Assembly: GCA_963669155.1 (NCBI GenBank)
Contig: OZ022597.1
Coordinates: 11,858,946-11,922,945 of the forward strand
Length of the DNA: 64,000 bases
From: Arbacia lixula
Lineage: Eukaryota > Echinodermata > Echinoidea > Arbacioida > Arbaciidae
Reading direction: 5' to 3'
Below the pieces are notes generated by a model. It worked only from the letters and a program-made list of their open reading frames with translations. It was not told the origin of the DNA and searched no databases. Made by a program: the position numbers and the translations under genes. Shown in pieces: positions 11,256 through 23,119 of the stretch (its first letter is position 1; each line of letters opens with the position of its first letter).

Positions 11256-13098
11256 AATGGCGTTTGCTCATCTTGTAGTTGATGTATAAAGGCAAATAAT
11301 TGCTTTTAAATAGAATGCATTCTAGTTAATCAATGATATTGTGTTATACTTTTACAATTGTAATTGTCTAATTTATCATTTAGTAACGAAAGAAATGAAT
11401 ATGGAATTGGGTTAAATTCAATATGCAAAGTAAAATTCACGTAGATGGGAATAAAAGCAAGGGCTATTTTCAGTTATGGAAAGAAGTTTCATTTGTGACC
11501 CACATCCGGTGCTTCACAAACATTAAGGCGTGAGTAAAATTTGCTCTTTAATTTCCAGTTGCATCACTGCATCAGTCAATTCAAACCATGCTAGGGGAAG
11601 GGAACACAATACTGCACATTCATTATGATATTGCCTGTTACATTATATTAACCACATTAATCACACTTAACTCTTTCCCAAACACCACGTGCTATTAGTG
11701 GCTCACTATGAGCCTGGAACTCCTTCTCATAATTGTTTTAATAAAAATCACACCATCTTAATACCAGTATTGAATTGGAATGATGTACGGTCCACTCTTA
11801 TTTAGAATTAGTATGGATAAGATATCTCACTGAAATGAACACAAGATTTGATTAAAATCGACTAGATAATCACCAAGTAGTTCCAAGAGGGGTGGCTTTT
11901 AGATAAGAGACAACAAAATAGAAAGAAACAGTAACAAATTTCGTGTTTTTTTTTTGCGCATTCTTGGGGGTTATTTTACTCACAATTGTTCAAAATTGAA
12001 TTCATAATTGGTAGACCATTTAGAAGAATGTTGAACAAATCATTCCATAAACCAATCCATCAAATCAAATTCATTCTCTCTCAAGCTGAAGCTGTACACA
12101 TGGCACTCACTGACATGGCACGTGTCAATTCAACATTTCGAACGTAGACTTAAAAACAGAGTAACACACATCAAATACATGTAACTATAACAAAATTATC
12201 TTGCTGTTAAACATGCAGTTAAAGTTGAACCCTAAATAGTCCCTGTGATATATTCATTCTCATGAATTCTCGTCCGTCGCAGGGAGGGGGAAGATCGCAC
12301 GAACGATTTTGATCACTAACAAGATAATGCAACAGTTAGGAATTTTGGCTAGAAATATGGTTTTCATTCGATGTGTAGGCCGGCCTACTTGATTTTTTTT
12401 AAAATCATTTTTTGGTCAGACATGCATGCACTTATGTTGGAATCACATACATGGGCAATGCAAGTTTAGTCTCAAAAGCTGGTATAGAGACTTTGAAGAA
12501 AATATGTCATGAAACGTTGTGGCGCGAGCTTATCACATTAAAGATCTATCGCAAAATAAGTTGACGGGGCCATAATGTCACCCCCCCCCCTTCCCGCGAC
12601 TGACAGGGTAATTAACCCATTTTGAAAAAAAAAAAGAAGAGAAAAACGGTATACTACCGCAGTAGTGAGTAGTACTGTAAGTACTGAATTCTTATTGGGC
12701 CAATTGGTCTTCAATTGATCCCCATTGAATTCCAATTTCGTTCCCAATTGAATTCTTATCGGGCCAATTGGTCCATAATATTGATTCAATGGGGCTTCAA
12801 TCCCTTACAAAAATATTATGTGTTATAATTGTGGTATTTATGGTATTATAGATATATGTAGCCTAGTATTTACATCTTTTTTTTTCTTTTTTTTTAAAAC
12901 AAAATTAAGAGCTTTAAAAGAGAGTCACATTTGATAATTGTGATAAAAATGATTTTGAACTTTGGGAAATAGGTCTGCTATGCAAGCTGCTGAACAATAT
13001 GTGTATAAATGATTTAGACAAAGTAGCGCAATTCAATAATTATCCTATTGTAAATGGTTGTTAAAATCTAGTCTGAGTGAAAGAGACTACTGAGGCCA

Positions 13099-13100
<2 letters not shown>
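11256..13100. other. E2 interior, left half, no gene seen
   Basis: AT-rich, with no credible coding frame. Near 12690-12810 a small cluster of CCAATTGG/CAATTGAATTC motifs ends in TCCCTTACAAAAAT, close to the E2 terminus, suggesting a relic of a related element. A C-run near 12580 is a homopolymer. Confidence 0.4.
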
Positions 13101-13160
<60 letters not shown>

Positions 13161-13222
13161 AACACACACCACGCACAACACACACACACACGACACACAC
13201 ACACACAATACAAACACACATA
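13101..13222. repeat. (CT)n then (CA)n microsatellite
   Basis: About 49 bp of perfect CT repeat followed by about 70 bp of interrupted CA repeat. Confidence 0.95.
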
Positions 13223-13261
13223 CCCCCGCACACACACATTCACATAAAAGCTGTACTACGC

Positions 13262-16200
13262 ATGCTCACTGTCTGCAGAGGGCTGCATGCTGCATGCAGA
13301 GCGAGAGAGAGAGGGGGAAATTGGCGCGCGATTTGTATGCTTACGTCGGCATTCTTCTCCAGCTCCATTGAAGTACAATCCATGCAGCCCATGCACCTAG
13401 CCACCTTGGCTTTGCTGTCCAACTGCGGTTCAAGATACACCTTTATCATGTCCTACATGGCCCATCAATCCAAGGTAAGATTTCATCGTGTTTACTAGCA
13501 TTTCTATTAAAGAACTTTCAAGACCTCACGTTTTTACAAAGATACCGAATAACAGATGGACAGGCTTTTGTGCTTGTGCATGTGTGCCCATGTAGTGATA
13601 TTGGTGTTATGTTATAAGCTGTGCTCTGAAGAAATGCCTTTGAGGCCTACATGCTACACAAAAACTGCAATTGATGCACCTTCGTTTTTATGAAATACAA
13701 CTCTTAAACGAAGCCTTACTCTAACAGGCTAGTGTAGGCCTAATTTGTGAGTTGAATTCATACAAAAAGGTGATTTCTAGGTCACTTTCTGTCATCGAAA
13801 AAATCGGCATGAAAGTACCTTCCATAATAAATGGCATTTATTTTACACTTGTCGCTGCCTGCAATTAAGCTAGTCTCATTAAGAAAGAATCATGTAAATT
13901 CATGCAAGGGGAGCACTGTCACTGGTACTTAATGTATGGTGACTTGGTGATGGGGGAAAAACATTAAAAAATGTCTTGTTTGCTTGTCATTGTACATATA
14001 TGTACAGCAGAATTCTATTTTCTTACGGCTTTCCTAAATGTTTCATGGAACTAGGTCAGAGAAAAGGGGGATTGCTCTCAGCGCACAGATTATAATGTAA
14101 TAGTGCTGTAGGCATGCGCGTTGATGTGACCATGCAAACCAACATCTTCAATTGGCGACCGAAGCTATCACCGAGCAGGTACTCAGCAAGAATTTCCGAG
14201 AAAACAAAATTTCTGGTTGGCATAACTTATAAGTATTTGACATTCATTACACAACATAATTTTTTTGTACCAATAACATTTGAAAAGAAGGTAAGTTAAT
14301 GAAACTTTTTTTTACTAGCATATTGCATAGCTTAATTGAAACTGTTGTGCCACCGGTGATTCTGTACTCCGATGCATATACGTACGCTTACCATTGCATT
14401 CTATATGCATTTTTGCCAGTGCACGAAGTAAGGAGACCATGGCGAGAATGGGCCACAGCTAACCGTACAGTACAGATGTGGCGATGGCACCTTGCCGTAA
14501 TATTACAGCACGGCACGGTACATATAACCAGACTTATCATAATAGAGCCAAGATGCCATCGGTCACTCAATGATGAAAGATAAGTTTGTAATTGTAACTG
14601 GCTTCATAAGACAATGTATTCACCCAGTGTATTGCATGATAAACAACTTTTTAGTTGTGGCGCCGCCATATGATTAATGTTTGGAAGAACTGAGAGATTA
14701 TTTCATTTTATTTTCTTCAGATTTGTATGTGGAGCTAGATGTACATCCCCGAATAAGGGCAAGGAGGCTGGCCACCACCAAGATGAAGGATGCATACTAT
14801 TAATAGCTGTGATGGGGACATTTTTGTCTGTCCATGTCCTGGAAGAAGACAGGTTTGTAATTTGGATAATTTTCAATTCACTTTTCCATAGTCCATGCTT
14901 TGTAGAAGTTTATAGCTTTTAAATTGGAGTACTCGCAGTAAGCAATTATTATGAGAGAATGTGTCTAAACAATAAACTTGGGTGAATGGGGAGTTATGGC
15001 AATTCAAATTATATAGGGATTTTAGTCCAGTTCACAATCAATTTGAAGTCTTGCCAAATGACAGAATACATGCTAATGTAAGAGTTTGCCTGGGTTATTC
15101 GGTTGCGTGGCCTTTCCAGGGCAGTTCTCGACTGTAGCTATGTACACTGACGATGATAACAAAGATCACTGAAGCATACCAATCATTACTGTATATATGA
15201 AGCAAACTGGTTTTTCATCACATTCGACGAAGCTGTCCCACTATTAAATGATTTTATTTGTAAGTTTGTCTTTCTTAAGAATAAAAAGCATTCTCGCATT
15301 TGCATCAAAACAAAATGTTTTTCTGCTTTCATAGTGTACACCACTTTTTATTATTACAATGACTGACACTTTAATTGATTAATAGGAATTGCTCATGAGT
15401 TCATGACTACCAACCATATTTGATCATTTGTTTTCTCTTCTTATTTTCAGAGCTACGCATTTTTCTATCGCTTCTCTACCCTGGAATTGGCAACAACCAA
15501 CAAGTATTCATCAAGAGGGAAAAGTAAGTGATGTTGTTTACTAAATATTACTATTATATAGATGTTGGCTGCCGGTGGAGGAAATGTTCATACTGAGGGG
15601 ATTTGCACTGCGCTGAGGGAGCGTAAATGAAAAATGGGATTTTTCATGATGCACATATGGTCATACACATGCGAAGATTGCTGTGCTTCCAAAATTTAAA
15701 TCTTCTGTTTACAGGATTAAAACATGTTTGTCAAACATCTCTGTATATCAACATGCAACAGATGACAATGGAGTATACAATCACACAAGTTATGTTTTGT
15801 TTCTTATTGTTTCTACCCTTATTCCGAGGATTTGTTAAAACAAGGAAAAGGTCTTGGTCCCGACAACCTCGACATGATGCAGGTTGCCTGTATAACTGAA
15901 CCGTCCAGACTCCTGAATGTCTTCACTTTTGTAATAGGGACACATCATCTTTCATAGTATGTAGGCGCGATGGAACACTTGACGGGGGCCCATTTATGTG
16001 GCAGAGTGAGAACCTTGACGAGGGCACAAAGCGATCAATTGGGGGGGGGGGGATACTTGTTTTGCCCCCAAAAATTAACATTTGGCGGGGCAAGTGCCCT
16101 CTCTGCCCACACCCCACCCTCTGCTTACGGCTCCCATGACAGCATGCAGTATTACAAATCTCACCTGATTACCGGTATACATGAAGTTGTTATTTTTTCT

Positions 16201-16374
16201 AGATTGGATTCTTTCAAATTTTTCATTTACCAGGTTAAAAGTAATCAAAAGAAATCAATGGCTTGTAGATTAATCATGGTACATTTCTTCTATTTTACAA
16301 GCAGTTCATTGTCTTCTATTTTCTTAATTTTCTCTTTCACACAGATCCTGAATATGGGGAATGGGCCATTCTAA
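13262..16374 (+). other. Possible spliced plus-strand transcript inside E2
   Basis: Several good splice signals lie in order on the plus strand: donors CCAAG/GTAAGA after 13474 and AAGAAG/GTAAGT after 14290; an exon 14721-14852 between TTTTCTTCAG and AG/GTTTGT; an exon 15451-15523 between TTATTTTCAG and AAA/GTAAGTG; and an acceptor CACACAG before 16345. The last three pieces join in one open frame (about 80 codons, ending TAA at 16372-16374), but the piece ending at 14290 does not fit that phase. No domain is recognised and no DDE-type motif is seen. It could be a degraded transposase gene, a captured host fragment or a non-coding RNA. Confidence 0.3.
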
Positions 16375-18179
16375 CTGACTGTCAACAATAGCAACCAAGC
16401 GCTACCATTATGATCTGGCGCGAGTGTTCATGTAAGTGGAGCCCAGGATTGGCAACATCTGCGAACATGGGAAGAAAAGGAAATATGTGTACTGTACTCG
16501 AAAATCTATGATGTAAGCTATTTGGCACTGTTGGAGCAGCCCGCAAGAAAAAAAAACATTGGAATACATCTACTTCTCAAAATTGACCATATTCGGCATT
16601 TCAGGGCCAAATTACCGTCTCATTTCCTCAAATCCAATTTGGAGCCCACGTATCTTTATTATTAGCAATCATTATGCGTTGTTTTACCAATCAGAATTGA
16701 TTATTGAAATACAGTTGTTTAAACATGGAATACCCCCAGAAGCTACAGATAATGTTAATTTTTTTTGTGACTGTTAACCAAAGATGGGATGCCAATCCTG
16801 TTAAAAAATGTCCTCTTTGAATTTGGTAGTCTTACAAATAGTTAGACATTACTTGATTAATATCGTTTTTGTCTATAAGAACATCTGTATATATGCAACA
16901 AAATTGACTTTGCCCGCATCCACTTATTTTTTATATTTTTTTAGACAGTTCACGTTCCAATGTGGTCCAATCCATTTCTGTCCGTAGGTGTCCTCTCTAG
17001 AAGATTAAGTATTTGACAGAACATGTAATTAAACGTTAGAACCCATATAAAAATATGAGTGGGTTATCTCATGCCTAACAATTGCAAAGAAGTATAATTT
17101 CATTTTAATACAAGAAGCACACAAATATGGAGGAAGAACAACAATTCTTTTTTTAGTCAAGTCAGACAGCTGCCAGGTATACCCTCATTGTAAATGAACC
17201 ATTTATTCCTTAGGAGACTTGCACAATTTACTCAGTTTTTTTTCATGCAATACTTGTGCCATCTCATGCTGTTGACAGATGAAATTTCTTGAGTGTAATA
17301 TGAACCTACTAATTCTACTAACATGTCTAATTTCATAACTCAGGGAATATTCTCGATAAGTTAGATTTCATTCCGTTCAGTTAATCCATTAAATTTTTCC
17401 GATGATGGTTTGTTATTGCCATGAACTTGAACCAAGATGAATTTTTGTTTGATGCAGCTGTACTAAAAAGGCAATAATTTACATTTTGATTGCTACATGT
17501 ATAGATGTAACCTGCTATGAAATTTATCATTTGTAAATGCATTTATGGTTAGTGTTTTAGTATAATGGAGTGAATGTGTAGTACGGTTTAGTAGACTTAA
17601 GTCAGTATTATTATTGTAACTGCTCTTTCATAGCTGTTTCTTATACTGCTAGGCCCCAAGTTTCTATCATTATTAAGCTCTGTCAAACTGTTAATACATG
17701 TAATTATAAAATGGTGATATGGATCTTAATCAAATGATTGTCTGAAACCGATCATGTAACCAGTCATTATTCTGAGCTAACAGTAAGACTGCTATGAAAC
17801 CATGACTGGTACTAATGACTACTAATGACTAGTCATGGTTTGATATGAGCATGTTTTATAAAATAACAAGGATTCACATCACTGTCTTTAAATAACACAC
17901 ATCAGTTTGCTAGGGTATTAGAATAGTTACACACACTTGGTGCATTTGAAATACATGTAGTCCAAATTCCCATGGCTCTGCTTGGGCTTGTAAGAACTGT
18001 TTCAAAGGTGTAATTCGTGTAATTCTTACTACAGTAATGCCCTCAATGATGTGTATTACATGTATTTGTATACTAACAGTGTGTACTAGTATTTGTTTAT
18101 GTTGTCTCAGATTACAAAAATGTAATCTTCTATCATTAGGAATTATACTTATTACCCTGATCATTGATAGTTTGATTTT
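16375..18179. other. E2 interior, right half, no gene seen
   Basis: AT-rich DNA without a convincing gene. A short imperfect palindrome around AAACCATGACTGGTACTAATGACT lies near 17795-17840. A G-run at 16040-16051 lies just upstream. Confidence 0.4.
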
Positions 18180-18345
18180 GGGAAGCACTCGTTATTCCGA
18201 AAGGTCATTATTCCGAACGTTACGCAACATACAGTATGATCAGATTAACAAACCCTTTTTCTTTTTTCGGAATAACGAGCATCAAGGTAAAGGCAATTTA
18301 CGTGTTTCGGAATAAACGAGCCTTCGGAATATCGAACTGTAACCC
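18180..18345. mobile_element. Foldback element, family B copy 2
   Basis: Starts GGGAAGCACTCGTTATTCCGAA and ends CCTTCGGAATATCGAACTGTAACC, as does the element at 5510-5888, but is less than half as long. It is flanked by perfect 7-bp direct repeats TGATTTT (18173-18179, 18346-18352), read as the target duplication. Being inside E2, it arrived after E2 existed or travelled with it. Confidence 0.8.
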
Positions 18346-18589
18346 TGATTTTGACATCTGAATTACTTGCCAGTTCATTTATATACTCTTAAATCATTTT
18401 CTGCTTGTGTATGTATTTAATTATTACATGAACTAAATGTTACATCTCAAATATTATTATATTAAAGTGTTCTGTACTTATTTACATCACTTGTGTTCAT
18501 ATATATTTTTTGCAGCACTAAGTGGAGACCATAAAGCGCTGTTGTATAATAATTTCCGCAATGTTAAACAGACTTGCAACCTATCTATC

Positions 18590-19520
18590 AATGTACTGAT
18601 TTTACTCTACCACTGGCCTACCATTCACTATCTATCGTCCATCTACTATCGATTATTGACCTGCCATTCACAATTAACCATTGCTCTACCATTCACTATC
18701 AACCACTGACATACCATTCACTGTCAACCATTGAACTACCATTCAATATCCACCATTGATGAACCATACACCATTGACCTGGTACATCAATGGTGGATTG
18801 TGAATGGTATGTCAATGGTGGATGTAGCGAATGGTATTTCAATGGTGGATAGCGAATGGTATTTCAATGGTGGAAAGTGTGTGGTATTTCAATGGTGGAT
18901 AGCGAATGGTATTTCAATGGTGGATAGCGAATGGTATTTCAATGGTGGATAGCGAATGGTATTTCAATGGTGGATAGCGAATGGTATTTCAATGGTGGAT
19001 AGCGAATGGTATTTCAATGGTGGATTGCGAATGGTATTTCAATGGTGGAGAGCGAATGGTATTTCAATGGTGGAGAGCGAATGGTATTTCAATGGTGGAT
19101 AGCGAATGGTATTTCAGTGGTGAATGGTAGGCCAATGGTGTTTCAGTGGTGGATTCTGAATGGTATGTCAGTGGTGGGTGTATGGTATTTCAATGGTGAA
19201 TGGTAGGCCAATGGTATGTCAATGGTGGATAGTGAATGGTAGGCCAGTGGTATCAATGGTGGGCCAATGGTACACCAATGGTAGGTACCATTGAGTTTCC
19301 AATTATGCAAATTAGGTGGTCCAATGGTGTCCACCATTGGCGAACTACCATTGAAATACCATTGAAATACCATTGAACTACCATTGGATATGCAAATTAG
19401 GGTTCCAATTATTTAAATGAGTTCTAATGGTGTCCCATTGGTATTTCAATGGTGGTTCCAATGGTATTTCAATGGTGGTTCCAATGGTATTTCAATGGTA
19501 TTTCAATGGTATACCATTGA
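18590..19520. repeat. E2 right subterminal repeat array
   Basis: At 18600-18780 the motif runs as ACCATT (ACCATTCACTATC variants). It turns over near 18780 and runs as AATGGT to about 19300, including about a dozen near-identical 27-bp units (GTGGATAGCGAATGGTATTTCAATG). It turns again near 19330 (ACCATTGAAATACCATTG). The frames open on either strand are repeat translations. Confidence 0.85.
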
Positions 19521-19536
19521 GATATTTCTGTAAGGG

Positions 19537-20010
19537 AGGATCAGGAGCTAGAGGTGCGATTGAAGGTGGAACTGGTGGCGGATGAGGATCAGGAGCTAGA
19601 GGTGCGATTGAAGGTGGAACTGGTGGCAGATGAGGATCAGGAGCTAGAGGTGCGATTGAAGGTGGAACTGGTGGCGGATGAGGATCAGGAGCTAGAGGTG
19701 CGATTGAAGGTGGAACTGGTGGCGGATGAGGATCAGGAGCTAGAGGTGTGATTGAAGGTGGAACTGGTGGCGGATGGGGATCAGGAGCTACAGGTGCGAC
19801 TGGACGAGTGACATGAGGATGAGAAAGTGGAACTGGTGGTGGATGAGGATCAGGAGCTACAGGTGTGACTGGACGAGTGACATGAAGAGGAGAAAGTGGA
19901 ACTGCTGGTGGATGGGGATCTGGAGCTACAGGTGCGACTGGATGAGTGACATGAAGAGGAGAGGATCTTACTTGTGGAGAATCACACAAGTGGACATCCT
20001 CATATTTGAT
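19537..20010 (-). pseudogene. E1 protein, N-terminal side of the Pro-rich region
   Basis: Minus-strand exon. The acceptor TTTCACTTTAACCACAG ends at 20011, and the frame opens with IKYEDVHLCDSPQVRSS. It then encodes 23-residue repeats (69-bp units with HVT(H/R)[12 protein letters not shown]) and, from about 19795 downward, the 16-residue repeats shared with 9677-10336. E2 interrupts it at 19536, so this gene cannot be read through as it stands. Confidence 0.65.
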
Positions 20011-20343
20011 CTGTGGTTAAAGTGAAAAAAAAACACATTTAGGCAAAACATTAGTAAAACTGAAAGAAAAAAATGTTCCTTACAAGTCAATATCACATCA
20101 GAAACATTTCTTACTTAAGTCAAATTAAATGTGTTTTTTTTCGCAGAGCAAGATCACTTTAATCACAACTAAAATGACGAAAAAGGACTTTACCAATTTC
20201 TCAGTCAAACAGAGGGACATTAAGGCCAGTCCAAACTGCATCCATGGAAAGAAGTTACGAAAGTGTGAAAAAAAAAAAATTATGGTAATGTATTTTGCTA
20301 CCCTATCATTTAAAACACCCTGCCCCACCCCCACAAAATATAA

Positions 20344-20758
20344 TCATGCCCAGCCACCAAAGTTAGTAGACCTAAACACCTTCTTCCTTTTCCGGTGCTT
20401 CTTGATCCTCTGCCGCCTCCTCTTCCTGCCTCCTCTGGCCTTCTTGCATGAGGTAACATATGGAGTAGGTGACTTGGGGAGTGGGGAACAGGAGTATGTG
20501 TGGTAGCATGATAATTGTGCTGGGAATGTTATGTATGGAATAAGGCTCAGGTTCTTAAATGATAGCTCATGATATTTAGGGGGAGGAGGGAGCAACACTG
20601 GATCTCGTTTTTTAACAACTTTCTTTTTTTTCCTCTTTGGTTGTTCCACCTTCGGTTTAAGATAAGGCTTTCCATATCGTTCCCTTTTTCTGTATTTTAT
20701 AAGGGCTTTTTCCTTTTCTGATAGGATTGGTTGTTGAACAGTTGATTTTGAGCGGGAA
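20344..20758 (-). pseudogene. Lys/Arg-rich exon of the E1 minus-strand gene
   Basis: The acceptor TTTCCTGCAG precedes 20758. The frame stays open for about 138 codons to a stop at 20344. It encodes a basic protein segment with KEKALIKYRKRERYGKPY, a Pro run (VLLPPPPKYHEL) and a strongly basic end (KARGGRKRRRQRIKKHRKR) suited to nuclear localisation or nucleic-acid binding. A donor probably lies near 20380 to reach the exon at 20010, but several weak GT sites compete. No family is recognised. Confidence 0.45.
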
Positions 20759-20799
20759 CTGCAGGAAATTTTAATCGAAATTTTTAATTCTTTAGGTAT

Positions 20800-21045
20800 T
20801 CAAGTTGTTTGCTTGGGTTTGAAGTTTTGGTAGTAAACAAATTGAGATATTAAATTTGTGAATTCAGAAGCAAGTGCTGACTTCCCTTCAAGAGTTAAAT
20901 GAACACCATCAAAATGAAAAAAACCTATCACTGCACAAAAAGGGGGAAGTGGCGAGTACCACATAGCAATTACAAAAACCTTAGCACAATTTGTGTAAAT
21001 TATTATTATAGTATCTTGACTTCGTGTATAAATCTTCTTTAAATT
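20800..21045 (-). pseudogene. Possible SGNH-hydrolase C-terminal fragment
   Basis: A minus-strand open segment of about 80 codons contains FHFDGVHLTLEGKSALA, which resembles the last catalytic block of SGNH/GDSL hydrolases (D-x-x-H followed by L...G). A hydrophobic strand, KVFVIAMWYSPLPP, precedes it. The N-terminal GDS and middle GxND blocks are not visible, and a TAA lies just upstream, so it is at best a fragment. Its relation to the Lys-rich exon 40 bp downstream is unknown. Confidence 0.35.
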
Positions 21046-22027
21046 TTTTTAAGAGGACGAGTCGAAGGTAATCAAAGCAGTCTAAATGTTTTTAAAAGAC
21101 AAGTCGACCAAATATACCCCCATCACTATACCAAAAACATAACACGGAAATACACGTACGGGACTGGACACTAGTTATTTCGTTCACAAGTTTTCGCGCA
21201 GTTTCACCAATTCTACAAAGCAAACGAAGGCTACTTCCGGTCAAATAGGATATTTAAGTCATTTTCAAACTGATTTTTAAGACAAAACTAAAAAGAACTG
21301 GTGATTCGATCAAAATCCCTGATGGCATCACAAAGCAACACTTCATCTTTTCACGTAAGAAGTTTCAATACAAAACGATTTTTCAACTGTTAATCATTGA
21401 CATTTAAGCTATTGACTCGGGCTTTTCTACCGCGATGACGAACGCGGACATGATGGAGTGGAATCTTGTATTTTAATATAGAATCTCACATAAGCTTGTA
21501 TGATGGGGGGACCCTAGGGCGGCTAGGCTTATCTGCGCACCTAGTGATATTTCACTGAAAATTGACAAACTTTCATTTTTGTATTCCTCTAATGGCTGAC
21601 CTCATTAACAGTTACATATTAAATAGATCTAGATCTCCAGTAGTACATGATCTAACATTCATGGCATTAGAGCTACCACACTACTAGCCCCGGGACTGCT
21701 CCCGCGCAGCGGGAGCGTGAGCGGGCTGGTCGCAGTAACCACACTACATAACAGGCGTTAGAATCTAGATCTAACACGTACTAACGTTAACGTTGTATCT
21801 GTTAGTTAACAAAATAATTTAGACCTTTTGGTCTTGCCTCTAGGATAACCACAAACGTACAAACTACAGTGACATACCTTTGATTTTGATTCCAGCAATA
21901 TAATTAACGTTAGACATCCGTGTCTATATAGTAGATCTTCACGGTGTCTACTCTAGTGTGGCTTGGTAGGTACGCGTATGTGTAACAGTTAGGCGGCCGG
22001 GCCGGGCGCGGCCGGATGATCGGAGGC
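21046..22027. other. E1 interior, right side, no gene seen
   Basis: Lies upstream of the minus-strand E1 gene, so a promoter is expected here, but no specific element can be pointed to. It contains a GC-rich palindromic patch (CTCCCGCGCAGCGGGAG) near 21700. Confidence 0.4.
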
Positions 22028-22826
22028 CTAGGCACCTTCACCGCAGTACCGACAGGCGAGACTGGTCGTCCCGCGCCGTCTGTACTGTATTGCCGTCCGA
22101 GCTGATGATCTAGCTTGCGCTTGCTCAAAATACAGCGCCCCCTTTTGGCCGAGAAAAAAGAGGAACGTATTTTTGGAAAGAGTGAAATGATTTCTTGCGA
22201 AAGAGAGGAATGGATTTTTACGTGACAACAAAGAGGAATGAATTTTATCAACGTACTGTTATGGCCTTAGGTAGAGGCTCAAGATAAATTCATTGGATTG
22301 TATTATCCAACAAAAGTAAAATGATTTTTTTTTGCTGAAAGTAAAATTATTCTTTTTTTGCTCAAAAGTGAAATATATTTTTGTGAAAAGTGAAATATAT
22401 TTTCGTGGAAAGTGAAACGATTTATTGTGATAAAGTGAAATTTATTTTTATGAAAAGTAAAATGTATTTCTGTGAAAAAGTGAAATGAATTTCGGTGAAG
22501 AGTGAAAAGTAGTTTTGTGAAGAGTGAAATGATTTTTTTTTTAGAAAGTGAAAAGTATTTTGACATTGAGTGAAATGATATTTTGTGAGAAGTGAAATGA
22601 TATTTTGTGAGAAGTGAAATATAATTTTGTGAAAAAGTGAATTGCATTTTGGAAAAAAGTGAAACATATCTTTGTGATAAAGTGGAATGAATTTTTTTTG
22701 AAAAGTAGAATATATTTTTGGAAAGTGAAATATAAATTTGCTGGAGTGAAATGGTTTAGTGAAAGAGAAACATATATTTGTTCAAGTGAAATATAATTTG
22801 AATTGATTCCCTTATGGCGTGCCATA
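22028..22826 (-). repeat. Right terminal inverted repeat of E1
   Basis: The inverse of 3832-4614. It contains the AAAGTGAAATATATTTTTGTG-like tandem motif and ends GGCGTGCCATA next to CACAGT. Small differences from the left arm (substitutions, and an extra repeat motif near 22575-22620) show the two arms have diverged independently since insertion. Confidence 0.9.
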
Positions 22827-22832
22827 CACAGT

Positions 22833-23119
22833 AATCACACAAATATACAGATCCCAACATTTTCAGAAAGATTTGTCACTTTTTTTGAAATCGAGCTTTC
22901 GTTTTGAGGACGGACGGGCTCGAGAACGGTAATCCGATACCAAGATCGATCTGCGCATGCGCCACCCTCCGCCTCGCTGTCCGTGCGAGGAATCGAGAAA
23001 TGGGAATTTTGACATTTTTCGTTCTCGACGATTTGCGGATGGTATATAGCCAATCAGCGCCCGTACAGATGATGTCATTGCAAATCGCACGTGCGCCCGG
23101 GTCGGGGGGTGTCAGGGGG
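22833..23119. other. Spacer between E1 and gene 1
   Basis: GC-richer than its surroundings, with several overlapping minus-strand open frames of 70-90 codons that have no recognisable domain. E1 sits only 287 bp 3' of the gene 1 stop codon, so it lies in the 3' flank or a following intron. Confidence 0.4.

Larger units (their letters stand above)
10337..19536. mobile_element. E2: 9.2-kb DNA element inserted in the E1 minisatellite
   Basis: Ends are CCCTTACAGAAAT and its exact complement ATTTCTGTAAGGG. AG lies on each side (10335-10336, 19537-19538); removing E2 with one AG restores a perfect 48-bp unit, so the boundaries are secure. Both ends carry about 0.8-0.9 kb of subterminal repeats built on ACCATT/AATGGT. 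Short duplications and dense subterminal arrays are known from CACTA/EnSpm-type elements, but the terminus is not CACT and no transposase is visible. It is probably non-autonomous or degraded. Confidence 0.85.
3832..22826. mobile_element. E1: 19-kb long-TIR DNA element with nested insertions
   Basis: The ends are inverted copies of TATGGCACGCCATAAGGGAA, bounded by direct repeats CACAGT at 3826-3831 and 22827-22832, taken as a 6-bp target duplication. The terminal repeats are about 0.8 kb. Cargo is a decayed minus-strand gene spread over 7243-9677 and 19537-21045. Removing E2 (9.2 kb), E3 (0.37 kb) and a foldback at 5510-5888 leaves an original element of about 9 kb. A 6-bp duplication and long TIRs recall Polinton/Maverick, but no polymerase B, integrase, ATPase or capsid gene is visible. 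The XPG-like nuclease recalls Academ-type transposons, for which shorter target duplications are usual. I leave it unclassified. Confidence 0.85.

Noticed and set aside
18731..19373. Trp/Gly/Met-rich and His-rich frames
   Set aside because: Translations of the 27-bp E2 subterminal repeat.
3832..22826. Calling E1 a Polinton/Maverick
   Set aside because: The 6-bp duplication and long TIRs fit, but no polymerase B, integrase, packaging ATPase, protease or capsid homologue is visible, and the termini do not begin with AG.
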